34,967 bases of DNA from a virus. Positions within the stretch are counted from its first letter, which is position 1. Every line of letters begins with the position of its first letter. The DNA lies in the IMG/VR virus record IMGVR_UViG_3300025770_000055, positions 1 to 34,967 of that record, one strand, 5' to 3'. The position numbers were made by a program, and so were the translations under genes. The notes beneath the pieces were generated by a model. The model did no database searches. It saw only the letters and a list, made by a program, of their open reading frames with translations, and had not been told where the DNA came from. Below, piece by piece: positions 15,144 through 22,687 of this stretch.

Positions 15144-15485
15144 ATGCCAAGAGAGATGTTGAAATTGAGAAAAGGTGATGTTGCATTAAAAATTAGAAGT
15201 GATGGGTCTATGGAATTGGCTGGTGTTAGTGATAAGCCAATGATGGATTCAGAGGGGAATATTAATCCTGCTATTTTATTTTCAGCGGCATGGGCAAAGA
15301 AAGATCCAAATTTAATGAATAATCTGATTTTAAATTTTAAGAATTGTGTCCGTGAAGGTTATTACGGTGAAGATGCTAAAAATGATTTTCTTAAAATGGA
15401 GGAAGCAGCAAAAGAACAAATGTCAAAAGATAAAGATGTAGGAACTGCAACTATTGAAGAGGAGATTGGTGATGAAACTAAGTAA
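15144..15485 (+). CDS. Clamp-adjacent protein sharing a domain with the 24721 gene
   Basis: This 113-aa protein opens with a short beta module (GDVALKIRSDGSMELAG), then a helical segment (PAILFSAAWAKKDPNLMNNL ILNF). The same order occurs in the N-terminus of the protein at 24721 (DSALIVHTDGSVEIVS ... ALAASLEDEELYNMIFDNL). The rest is a charged, Lys/Glu-rich tail. It overlaps the sliding clamp start by 14 nt and is therefore probably co-translated with it. Related small proteins sit next to replication genes in marine T4-like phages; function is unknown. Confidence 0.7.
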   Translation: MPREMLKLRKGDVALKIRSDGSMELAGVSDKPMMDSEGNINPAILFSAAWAKKDPNLMNNLILNFKNCVREGYYGEDAKNDFLKMEEAAKEQMSKDKDVGTATIEEEIGDETK

Positions 15486-16152
15486 TGAAACGATTGATGT
15501 TCTTAAGAACTTTTCAAGTATTAATCAGTCTATTGCTATTACACCGGGCACTAAACTTAAAACGGTTAATTCATTAAAGAACATTCTAGCACATGCAAAT
15601 GTTAAAGAGGATTTTCCAGATTCATTTGCTATTTATGATTTGATTAAATTTTTAGGTGTATTATCTAATATGACTGAACCAGAATTAGAGGTTGCTTCTG
15701 ATAATAAGTCTGTTACCATTTCTGATGGTGGGGATGGAAAAATTAAATATCGTTGTGCTGATTTGGATTATATTGTAAAGCCAGAAAAAGATATTGATAT
15801 GCCAGAATGTGAAATCAATTTTACTCTTAAAGAGTCTGTCTTTGATTGGATTAATCAACAGGCAACTGTACTTCAATTAAATGATTTTTACTTTAAAGGA
15901 TGTGAGAAGTCTGGTAAAGTTATTATGGGAGCAACTAATAAAAAGAATGATTCAGAACATGAACTTTCTAAAGTTGTTGGTGAAGGTGCAAAAAAGACGT
16001 TTAATATTCTTATGAGGAAAGAGAATCTTAAATTAGTTCCGGGTGATTATAATATATCTATTTCATCTAAAGGCATTTCCCATTTTAAAAATGTTAAAAC
16101 AGATTTGGAATATTGGATTGCATTGGAACCTGCTAGTGAATACGGTGAGTAA
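15472..16152 (+). CDS. 45: Sliding clamp (T4 gp45)
   Basis: gp45 is the trimeric processivity clamp of gp43 polymerase and the mobile coactivator of late transcription. From ATG 15472 the product is 226 aa (T4 228 aa), starting MKLSNETIDVLKNFSSINQS, with FAIYDLIKFLGVLS and a C-terminal KLVPGDYNISISSKG and EYWIALEP, all closely matching T4 gp45. An in-frame ATG at 15454 exists. I prefer 15472 because AGGAG lies upstream and the T4 N-terminus starts there. The stop overlaps the next gene as TAATG. Confidence 0.95.
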   Translation: MKLSNETIDVLKNFSSINQSIAITPGTKLKTVNSLKNILAHANVKEDFPDSFAIYDLIKFLGVLSNMTEPELEVASDNKSVTISDGGDGKIKYRCADLDYIVKPEKDIDMPECEINFTLKESVFDWINQQATVLQLNDFYFKGCEKSGKVIMGATNKKNDSEHELSKVVGEGAKKTFNILMRKENLKLVPGDYNISISSKGISHFKNVKTDLEYWIALEPASEYGE

Positions 16153-16751
16153 TGTTTTATATATACCCAAATAAAATTTCTTCTGAAAAATGTGATGAAC
16201 TCCTTGAGAGTTATTTGAAGAAACATACATTTGAAGACGCGACAATTCAAAAGGAGGATGGACAAGATTCTGATGATTCATACCGTCGTGGTAAGGTTGC
16301 TTTTATAGAACCAGCACGCGATTTTCTACATGAGACAATAGATGATTGTATTACAACTTCTAATGATAATTATTTTAATTATAATATCAGAACGCTTGAA
16401 CCAGTTCAGTTTGCCAGATATGAGGTAGGTGATTATTATCATTGGCATCAAGATTATCGCCATACAGATAATGGCATATCACGTAAATTATCATTTATAT
16501 TAAATTTAACAGACTATAAAGACTATGAAGGCGGCCGCGTGGAATTTTTTGAAAGTTATGGTAAGGCTTCAGGGTTTTCATCAGTATTTATTGATGGAAA
16601 AGCTTATGAGGAAGAAGAGGTTAGAGACTTAGCATGGTCAAAAGGAACTGTATTAGTATTTTGTAGTAGAGATTGGCATAGGGTAACCCCAATAACAAAA
16701 GGTATTCGTTATTCGATAGTTTCATGGATATTAGGACCACATTTGGTATGA
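16152..16751 (+). CDS. PKHD-type 2OG-Fe(II) hydroxylase
   Basis: This 199-aa protein is a clear prolyl-4-hydroxylase-like (PKHD) oxygenase. It has YEVGDYYHWHQD (iron ligands H99, D101), RKLSFILNLTDYKDYEGGRVE, and SRDWHRVTPITKGIRYSIVSW (H176 as third ligand, R186 binding 2-oxoglutarate). It should hydroxylate a protein or small-molecule substrate with O2 and 2OG. It lies between the clamp and clamp-loader genes and overlaps both neighbours (TAATG, ATGA). It is the best preserved of the three 2OG oxygenases here. The substrate is unknown; ribosomal or replication proteins are conceivable. Confidence 0.9.
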   Translation: MFYIYPNKISSEKCDELLESYLKKHTFEDATIQKEDGQDSDDSYRRGKVAFIEPARDFLHETIDDCITTSNDNYFNYNIRTLEPVQFARYEVGDYYHWHQDYRHTDNGISRKLSFILNLTDYKDYEGGRVEFFESYGKASGFSSVFIDGKAYEEEEVRDLAWSKGTVLVFCSRDWHRVTPITKGIRYSIVSWILGPHLV

Positions 16752-16834
16752 GTGATTGGGAAAAATTTAAAGGTATGATAGGAGGAATGTTGCTGATTAT
16801 TTTTTTTAATATATATCACGGGATGGCTAGCTAA
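16748..16834 (+). CDS. 28-aa membrane mini-protein
   Basis: An ORF of 28 codons starts at ATG 16748, overlapping the hydroxylase stop as ATGA, and ends 3 nt before gp44. The product MSDWEKFKGMIGGMLLIIFF NIYHGMAS has one hydrophobic helix. Its exact fit between two genes supports translation, although it is short. Function is unknown. Confidence 0.5.
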   Translation: MSDWEKFKGMIGGMLLIIFFNIYHGMAS

Positions 16835-16837
16835 AAT

Positions 16838-17776
16838 ATGAATAATACATTATGGGTAGAAAAGTATAGACCAGAAACAATTGATGATTGTGTTTTACCA
16901 GTTTTAACTAAGAACGTATTTTTAAGTATTGTTGACAATGATGAAATTCCTAACCTTCTTCTCACGGGAAGTCCGGGCTCTGGAAAGACAACTGTAGCAA
17001 AGGCATTATGCAATCAACTCGGAATTGATTGGTTGATGATTAACGGTAGTGACGAAGGTCGAATGATTGATACTCTAAGAACCACTGTTGTGAATTATGC
17101 CAGCACGGTATCTCTTTCTGGTGGGAAGAAGGTTATTATTATTGATGAGGCTGATTACATGAATAAAGATTCTGTACAGCCTGCCCTCCGCGGAGTAATT
17201 GAAGAATTTTCTAAAAACTGCCGCTTTATCTTTACATGTAATTTTAAGAATCGAATCATACCAGCATTGCATTCTAGATGTTCAGTTGTAGATTTTGCGA
17301 TTGGTAAAGATGATAAGCCAACAATTGCTATGGAGATGTTAACTAACATTAAAAAAATGTTAGACAATGAATCTGTTAAATATGAAGAAAAGGTTTTAGT
17401 AGATTTAGTATTGAAGTATTTTCCAGATTTTCGAAGAGTAATTAATGAGTTACAAAAATATTCTTTAAATGGTATTATTGATAGTGGAATTCTTCAACAA
17501 TCCTCTGATGAAAATTTTACAGAATTGTTTGTAGCTTTAAAAGGAAAAGACTTTTCGGGAATGAGGAAATGGGTAGCACAAAATATTGATAATGATCATG
17601 TGAGGTTATTTCGTCAAATTTATGATAATTTAAATGGAAAATTTCAAAAGAAAAGTATTCCACCAGCAATATTAATTATTGCAGATTATTCTTATAAGTC
17701 TGCTTTTGTTGCAGATCAGGAAGTAAATATGGTAGCATGTTTAACAGAAATAATGATGGAATGTGAATTAGTATAA
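16838..17776 (+). CDS. 44: Clamp loader ATPase subunit (T4 gp44)
   Basis: gp44 is the AAA+ subunit of the gp44/gp62 loader that opens gp45 on primed DNA. The 312-aa product (T4 319 aa) has WVEKYRPETIDDCVLP, Walker A GSPGSGKTT (44-52), Walker B IIDEADYM (D103, E104), the sensor FIFTCNFKNRI and the SRC arginine-finger motif ALHSRCSVVDF. In T4, gp62 follows directly. Here a promoter and the 7-deazaguanine operon follow, and gp62 lies 7.6 kb away at 25401. Confidence 0.95.
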   Translation: MNNTLWVEKYRPETIDDCVLPVLTKNVFLSIVDNDEIPNLLLTGSPGSGKTTVAKALCNQLGIDWLMINGSDEGRMIDTLRTTVVNYASTVSLSGGKKVIIIDEADYMNKDSVQPALRGVIEEFSKNCRFIFTCNFKNRIIPALHSRCSVVDFAIGKDDKPTIAMEMLTNIKKMLDNESVKYEEKVLVDLVLKYFPDFRRVINELQKYSLNGIIDSGILQQSSDENFTELFVALKGKDFSGMRKWVAQNIDNDHVRLFRQIYDNLNGKFQKKSIPPAILIIADYSYKSAFVADQEVNMVACLTEIMMECELV

Positions 17777-17782
17777 TCTTCC

Positions 17783-17811
17783 TTGTATTATAAATCTTTT
17801 TTTGGTATAAT
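17783..17811 (+). promoter_or_regulatory. Promoter of the 7-deazaguanine operon (leaderless type)
   Basis: TTGTAT (17783-17788), 17 bp and TATAAT (17806-17811), preceded by the shared TCTTCCTTGTATT element. The 19 nt AATCTTTTTTTGGTATAAT are identical to those before the polymerase gene. The ATG of queE begins after a 6-nt gap, at the predicted transcription start. Confidence 0.82.
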
Positions 17812-17817
17812 AATATT

Positions 17818-18747
17818 ATGAATAAATTAAGATATAGCGAGATGTTTTATTCGATTCAAGGTGAGGGTAGGTATATTGGAGTACCTTCGGTCTTTGTTAG
17901 AGCATTTGGTTGTAATTTTGAATGTACTGGTTTTGGTCAAGCTCGAAATCCGGATCTTTGGTTAGCTCCAGAACAAATGCCACACAACCAAAACCATCCG
18001 CAAGTAACATCAATTAAGGATTTACCTGTTCCTCATGTTGGCTGTGATAGTTCGTTTAGTTGGGGAAAGAAATGGGGACATCTAGCAGATTATGAGGATG
18101 CTACTACCATAGTAGATAAAGTAAATAACTTTGTGAATACGGAAGTGTATAATGATAATCCAGTTCATTTAGTTTTGACCGGCGGTGAACCACTTCTTCG
18201 CGGTTTCCAGCCAGTTATGAGTGATATTGTTCTTCATAGAAAACTCCGCATAAAAAATATAACATTTGAAACTAATGGAACACAAGCATATCCATTTAAT
18301 GATTTAATTGATACACATGACAAGTATCAATGGTATTGTGAAAGATTTGGTACATTAGAACACAATCCTTTTAAAGGCGATCCAGCTTATTGCTTGCCTA
18401 ACGGTATAACGTGGTCGGTGTCTCCAAAACTTTCTCTTTCAGGTGAGAGTTGGAATGCGGCAATTGTTCCTGATGCTTTATTGACTTATAATTCATGGCC
18501 AGATTCTTATCTATATCTTAAATTTGTAGTTAGAGATAAACATGATATGCAAGAGGTTCAAGAAGCAATTATAGCATATAGGGATGCAGGTGTTAAGATA
18601 GATTCAGTTTATTTAATGCCAGAGGGAGGTAGAGCGGAAGGCTTAAAATTGACAAGTGAAGATGTAGCAAAACTTTGTTTGCAACATGGATATAGATATA
18701 GTCCGAGACTTCATATTGATTTATTCGGTAATGCATGGGGGACTTAA
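17818..18747 (+). CDS. queE: 7-carboxy-7-deazaguanine synthase (QueE), radical SAM
   Basis: QueE rearranges 6-carboxytetrahydropterin to 7-carboxy-7-deazaguanine. The 309-aa protein has the family N-terminus YSIQGEGRYIGVPSVFVRAF, an iron-sulphur cluster region GCNFECTGFG ... VGCDSSFSW, LVLTGGEPLL (the SAM-binding GGE), FETNGT, and WSVSPKLS near the middle. The cluster cysteines would be C32, C36 and C76. That spacing, with ~39 residues inserted before the last Cys, is unusual and makes the protein longer than typical QueE (~220 aa). It is the first gene of the operon and probably translated from a leaderless mRNA. Confidence 0.93.
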   Translation: MNKLRYSEMFYSIQGEGRYIGVPSVFVRAFGCNFECTGFGQARNPDLWLAPEQMPHNQNHPQVTSIKDLPVPHVGCDSSFSWGKKWGHLADYEDATTIVDKVNNFVNTEVYNDNPVHLVLTGGEPLLRGFQPVMSDIVLHRKLRIKNITFETNGTQAYPFNDLIDTHDKYQWYCERFGTLEHNPFKGDPAYCLPNGITWSVSPKLSLSGESWNAAIVPDALLTYNSWPDSYLYLKFVVRDKHDMQEVQEAIIAYRDAGVKIDSVYLMPEGGRAEGLKLTSEDVAKLCLQHGYRYSPRLHIDLFGNAWGT

Positions 18748-19196
18748 TGGTAGATAATAAAAAAAGCAGAACCGGTAAAACCGGTATGAGGGGCATTCCT
18801 CAAACAGATAAACATTTAGATAGAACAATGTATGTGGATGATAATCCAAATAGTCGTAAGGGGATTTTTAAATGCACAGATGATTTAGTCAGTTCATTAG
18901 AAAAATGTGCAGCTGATTTAAAAATTTCAAGAAGTGAAGTAATAAGAAAAGCATTAACATCTTTTTGTAGATATCAGGAGGATGCGAAAGCATTTGGCAA
19001 GAATAGATTCTATTCAACACCAAAAACATTTGAAATGTGGGTTAGTGAACGGATGGATATTATGAACACTTTATTGGAAATTGAAAAATTGAATAAAACA
19101 ATTAATGAGAACACTAAGTCTCCGGAAGTAAAATTTTTATCACAGCAAATTAATCTCTTGGCTAAAATGATGAACCTTACACATAAATTAATATGA
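18747..19196 (+). CDS. Ribbon-helix-helix-like DNA-binding protein
   Basis: The start at ATG 18747 overlaps the queE stop as TAATG and follows GGGGG. The 149-aa product has a basic N-terminal tail (DNKKSRTGKTGMRG) and a ribbon-helix-helix-like segment at about 39-76 (KGIFKCTDDLVSSLEKCAAD, then LKISRSEVIRKAL), followed by a helical C-terminal half. RHH proteins dimerise and bind operators. As the second gene of the modification operon it could autoregulate it, or bind phage DNA for another purpose. Confidence 0.65.
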   Translation: MVDNKKSRTGKTGMRGIPQTDKHLDRTMYVDDNPNSRKGIFKCTDDLVSSLEKCAADLKISRSEVIRKALTSFCRYQEDAKAFGKNRFYSTPKTFEMWVSERMDIMNTLLEIEKLNKTINENTKSPEVKFLSQQINLLAKMMNLTHKLI

Positions 19197-19660
19197 ATAC
19201 TCCAAAATACAATTATTATTATGACGAATATTATAACGACATGGCAGCTTTATATGATAGGTATGTTAATAGAGTTAATCCTCATGTGGTTGGGGTCTAT
19301 AGGGGTTCGTTACCCATCGCGACACACCTTAGTAATGTTTTAGAATGTCCAATGAGTATTATTAAGTTTCAATCATATGATGGTAATGATAAGAAAGCAG
19401 AATGGCTTTTGAATTTAACAGAAGATAAAAGTATTCGTGATAAACCACAATTTTTTCCTTATTTGATTGTCGTGGATGATATTTATGATACTGGTACGAC
19501 TTTTAGAGCTATTAAAGAATTACCAGAATTTCATAATAATCCAGATTATTCTTTGACAGCATTATTTGGTAATGCAAACGATGATAAGGTTTATTATCAG
19601 CATGAACAATTATATAGGTGGATTGTTTTTCCTTGGGAACGTGTTAAAGGAGGTATGTGA
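19193..19660 (+). CDS. Type I phosphoribosyltransferase (purine PRTase-like)
   Basis: The 155-aa product has the PRPP-binding motif VVDDIYDTGTT (93-103), an upstream GVYRGSLPIATHLSN (34-48) like the first loop of hypoxanthine/xanthine-guanine PRTases, and a C-terminal WIVFPWE typical of the purine enzymes. It should attach ribose-5-phosphate from PRPP to a purine base. It overlaps its neighbours (ATGA, TGATG) inside the 7-deazaguanine operon. A plausible role is recycling guanine that a DNA transglycosylase releases. A role on a 7-deazapurine base cannot be excluded. Confidence 0.82.
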   Translation: MNTPKYNYYYDEYYNDMAALYDRYVNRVNPHVVGVYRGSLPIATHLSNVLECPMSIIKFQSYDGNDKKAEWLLNLTEDKSIRDKPQFFPYLIVVDDIYDTGTTFRAIKELPEFHNNPDYSLTALFGNANDDKVYYQHEQLYRWIVFPWERVKGGM

Positions 19661-20112
19661 TGAAATATCAAAGTACAAAAACGTATGGCAATGAAAGAGG
19701 GTTTAGTGCTTGTTTCAGACAATGGAGAGCAGAAACTAGTCATTGCAGATTTTTGCATGGCTATAGTTTGGGATTTCGTTTTGTATTTCAAGCAAACAAA
19801 TTGGATGAAAGAAATTGGGTTTATGATTTTGGTAATTGTGGATGGATAAAAGAATTTATTGAAAAGAATTTTGACCATAAGTTAGCGGTTGCCGCTGATG
19901 ATCCTGAATTGCTGTATCTGAAAGGTTGTGAGACTTTTGGTAGTGCGGAGGTTGTAGTAATGGAAGATGGTGTTGGTTGTGAAAGGTTTGCAGAATATGT
20001 TTATAAGTATGTACAGCCGATAGTTAAAGATCAAACAAAAGGGAGAGTTCAGTTAAAAAGTGTAGAAGTATTTGAACATGGTTCTAATAGTGCGATTTAT
20101 ATAAAGGAGTAA
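19660..20112 (+). CDS. queD: 6-carboxytetrahydropterin synthase (QueD), divergent
   Basis: QueD makes 6-carboxy-5,6,7,8-tetrahydropterin from dihydroneopterin triphosphate. The start at ATG 19660 has AGGAGG 6 nt upstream; a GTG at 19657 is less likely. The 150-aa protein has FSACFRQW (15-22), SHCRFLHGYS (27-36), WVYDFG and FDHKLA. In the usual family the zinc ligands are FxAAH and HGH; here the first His is Phe19 and the last is Tyr35, with only H28 and H33 kept beside C29. This looks like a phage-type subfamily with a changed metal site. It is flanked by the PRTase and FolE genes. Confidence 0.85.
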   Translation: MKYQSTKTYGNERGFSACFRQWRAETSHCRFLHGYSLGFRFVFQANKLDERNWVYDFGNCGWIKEFIEKNFDHKLAVAADDPELLYLKGCETFGSAEVVVMEDGVGCERFAEYVYKYVQPIVKDQTKGRVQLKSVEVFEHGSNSAIYIKE

Positions 20113-20115
20113 TAT

Positions 20116-20802
20116 ATGAGTGATGAGTTATTTAGTGATGAAGTTAGACAAAGAATGAAAACAATAAAGCACAAGCATTTTGCAAATGATACTATATATT
20201 CTTATCTCGACGAGAATGATGTTCAAAAGATTGAAGATGAAGTAGCATGTGCATTTCAGGGTGTATTAAAAGCATTAATTATTAATACTGAGGAGGATCA
20301 TAATACACAAGACACAGCACGTAGAGTTGCTAAGATGTATGTGCGTGAGATTTTTAAAGGCCGTTATAGCTCGCCGCCTGACATAACTGCATTTCCAAAT
20401 GCAAAACAATATGATCAATTATATATGACGGGTCCTATTAGTGTTGATTCGACATGTGCACATCATTTCCAGCCAATCTCTGGTAAGTGTTATATTGGAA
20501 TATTTCCAGGTAAGAAGGTAATTGGTTTATCCAAGTTTAATAGAATGGTTGATTGGGTTGTATCAAGACCGCAAATACAAGAGGAGATGACTGAACAAAT
20601 TGCAGATATGATTGAGGTTGAAACTGAAGCAAAAGGCATAGCTGTTATTGTAAAGGCAGAACATTTTTGTATGACAGCAAGAGGTGTTAAAGAACACGAG
20701 AGTGATATGATGACTTCTGTACTTCGTGGAGACTTTTTAAAGATAGATCATTTGAAATCTGAATTCTTTTCTTTATTGAGTACTATGAAAGGCATGAAAT
20801 AG
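20116..20802 (+). CDS. folE: GTP cyclohydrolase I
   Basis: FolE converts GTP to dihydroneopterin triphosphate, the first step of the 7-deazaguanine pathway. The 228-aa product has the zinc site CAHHF (C114, H117) and C185 in AEHFCMTARGV, plus KVIGLSKFNRMVDWVVSRPQ and QEEMTEQIADMI, all standard for type I enzymes. AAAGGAG precedes the ATG by 5 nt. The N-terminal ~45 residues are variable. The gene ends in TAG overlapping the GTG start of the next. Confidence 0.95.
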   Translation: MSDELFSDEVRQRMKTIKHKHFANDTIYSYLDENDVQKIEDEVACAFQGVLKALIINTEEDHNTQDTARRVAKMYVREIFKGRYSSPPDITAFPNAKQYDQLYMTGPISVDSTCAHHFQPISGKCYIGIFPGKKVIGLSKFNRMVDWVVSRPQIQEEMTEQIADMIEVETEAKGIAVIVKAEHFCMTARGVKEHESDMMTSVLRGDFLKIDHLKSEFFSLLSTMKGMK

Positions 20803-21347
20803 TGGAGATAATAGATAATTTTTTACCATTTGAGGAATTCTTGCCTATACAAAATATGATGTTAGGCAATGAATTTCCATGGTACTATAATGATTATATT
20901 GCCTATGATCCTGATGAAAAGAATATGTTTGTACCACCCGGAAAGTCTGATTGGAATGATTTTCAATTTATTCATGTTTTTTATCATTTAAATAGACAAT
21001 ATGGTTATCAAGAAATCTGTAGTGCATATATGGAACTTATGCATCCCATATTGCAGCGGTTAAAAATGTTTTGCTTATTGAGATGTAAAGCTAATTCAAC
21101 AACATGTACACCTAAGGAGAATATACCAAGTGGATTTCATTGTGACATGGAATATGATGCAACTACTGCCGTTTTTTATCTTAATAGTAATGATGGTTAT
21201 ACGGTATTTAAAGATGGAAAAAAAGTAGAAAGTGTAGCAAATAGGTTAGTAAAATTTCCAACATTAAAAGAACATTCGGGTGTAAGTTGTTCTGATAATA
21301 AGAGACGTGTTGTAATTAATTTTAATTATATAGAGAATCTACGATGA
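20802..21347 (+). CDS. 2OG-Fe(II) oxygenase-like protein, GTG start
   Basis: The start is GTG 20802, overlapping the folE stop by one base. The 181-aa product shows an HxD iron pair in SGFHCDMEYD (H113, D115), then TTAVFYLNSNDGYTVFKDG, a distal His in KEHSGVS (H158) and RRVVINFNY (R168 or R169), matching small phage 2OG oxygenases. It lies between folE and the transglycosylase gene with a 4-nt overlap on the far side. It is therefore a candidate for oxidative tailoring of the modified base, though a protein substrate is equally possible. Confidence 0.75.
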   Translation: MEIIDNFLPFEEFLPIQNMMLGNEFPWYYNDYIAYDPDEKNMFVPPGKSDWNDFQFIHVFYHLNRQYGYQEICSAYMELMHPILQRLKMFCLLRCKANSTTCTPKENIPSGFHCDMEYDATTAVFYLNSNDGYTVFKDGKKVESVANRLVKFPTLKEHSGVSCSDNKRRVVINFNYIENLR

Positions 21348-22675
21348 ATGATATGACTTATATTATGTCTGGTGCCTCGATGGCATTGAAACCGGGCATG
21401 GGAACTAAACAAGATGATGATATCTTTTCTGGTATGGTTGCTGATACTATTAAAGAATTTGATTCTGGTGTGAATTATGAAATAATGTTTAATGCATATA
21501 ATGAAGTAAATGCTATGGTAAAATATTTCGCTAAACATAATTATTTTGGAACTAAGTGGCATGCCGATTCTGGCGGACTCCAGATGATTACTTTAGGTAA
21601 AGAGATTACAGAGGAATTGAAAGATCAGGTATATAGAGTACAGGCACAATATTCATCTTACGCAATGTGTTTTGATGAATTACCTATTCATGTGCTTGAC
21701 TTAAAAGGGAAGCAATCACGAATTGATTTATCCGGTAGACGCTATATAGTAGAATGGGCAAAACAAAAAGCACTTAATACGGGTAATAATGTTAAAAGAC
21801 AGATTGAAGTATTTCGTGAAATGAAATCGGATTCAAAGGTATTTTTAATTTGTCAAGGTAATAATAGAGATGATTTTGTAGAATATTTTAAGAACGCAAT
21901 ATCTGTTATTCCTAAAGAATATTATTCATCAATAGCGGGTATTGCATTATCAGCCGCCTGTACTGGTCTTGGTAGATTGGAGTCTATACAGATGTTAGGT
22001 TCTTATCGGTTTATGGACATACCAAAAGAAATTGGTAATAAATTACATGTATTAGGATTTGGATCTAAAAAACGTTTATGGCCATTATTACTTTTAAAAG
22101 AATCTGGTTATATTGACAGGGATATTACCTTTGATTCATCTTCACATGCTATTAAACCAATATTAGGAGAGTTTCGCGATGAGGATGGAAACGATCATAA
22201 ACTTGGCACAGATCCAGATGATGAGCCTGAAACTGTATTACAGCAGGGTAATACCGTTCAACTACAGATTTTAAAAGCGAACCAGTTTTTATATAAGAAG
22301 TATGGTCATATTTTGAAACAATATTATAATATGGATTTTGAAGAATTTTATGAGATTGTAGCTAAGAAGGATGTTCATACTTCTGCACGATATAATTTAT
22401 CATGTAAAAGACAAGTTACTACTCATTTATATCATAGATGGTTACAGGCATTTGAATCATGTTTTCGTTTTGGTAAAGAATTATTAAAAGAACGACGGGA
22501 TATGAGGGAAGGAAAATTTGATTCTGGTATACCAGCAATGAATGATTTAATTAATGTTAAAACAAAAGAAGATTTCGAAAAATGGTTTAAGGGGTTTAAA
22601 AATGTTACGCCTTCAAACCCTATTATAAGATGTAACACATTGGAGGATGTAGAAACAAATAAATTACCTATATAA
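21344..22675 (+). CDS. dpdA: DpdA-type DNA guanine transglycosylase (TGT homologue)
   Basis: The 443-aa protein follows the order of TGT motifs: HADSGGLQ (D75, the proton-handling Asp of DSGGFQ), CFDELP (D111, base recognition, TGT FDECTP), LICQGNN (TGT VQGG), VLGFGSKKRLW (TGT MGVG region) and ITFDSSSHA (D264, the expected nucleophile, TGT FDCVMPTR). The zinc site of tRNA TGTs (CxCxxC...H) is absent, as expected for phage DpdA enzymes that swap guanine for a 7-deazaguanine in DNA. An acidic insert (RDEDGNDHKLGTDPDDEPE) follows the nucleophile. The setting among preQ0 synthesis genes strongly supports DNA modification. Subfamily DpdA2 seems likely but is not proven. Confidence 0.85.
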   Translation: MNDMTYIMSGASMALKPGMGTKQDDDIFSGMVADTIKEFDSGVNYEIMFNAYNEVNAMVKYFAKHNYFGTKWHADSGGLQMITLGKEITEELKDQVYRVQAQYSSYAMCFDELPIHVLDLKGKQSRIDLSGRRYIVEWAKQKALNTGNNVKRQIEVFREMKSDSKVFLICQGNNRDDFVEYFKNAISVIPKEYYSSIAGIALSAACTGLGRLESIQMLGSYRFMDIPKEIGNKLHVLGFGSKKRLWPLLLLKESGYIDRDITFDSSSHAIKPILGEFRDEDGNDHKLGTDPDDEPETVLQQGNTVQLQILKANQFLYKKYGHILKQYYNMDFEEFYEIVAKKDVHTSARYNLSCKRQVTTHLYHRWLQAFESCFRFGKELLKERRDMREGKFDSGIPAMNDLINVKTKEDFEKWFKGFKNVTPSNPIIRCNTLEDVETNKLPI

Positions 22676-22687
22676 TGGAGGAAAGTG

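Noticed and set aside
21344-22675. Assignment as a tRNA-guanine transglycosylase (Tgt)
   Set aside because: The zinc site of tRNA enzymes is missing and the PTR motif after the nucleophile is replaced by SSSHA. The context is a phage preQ0 operon, so DNA-directed DpdA fits better.
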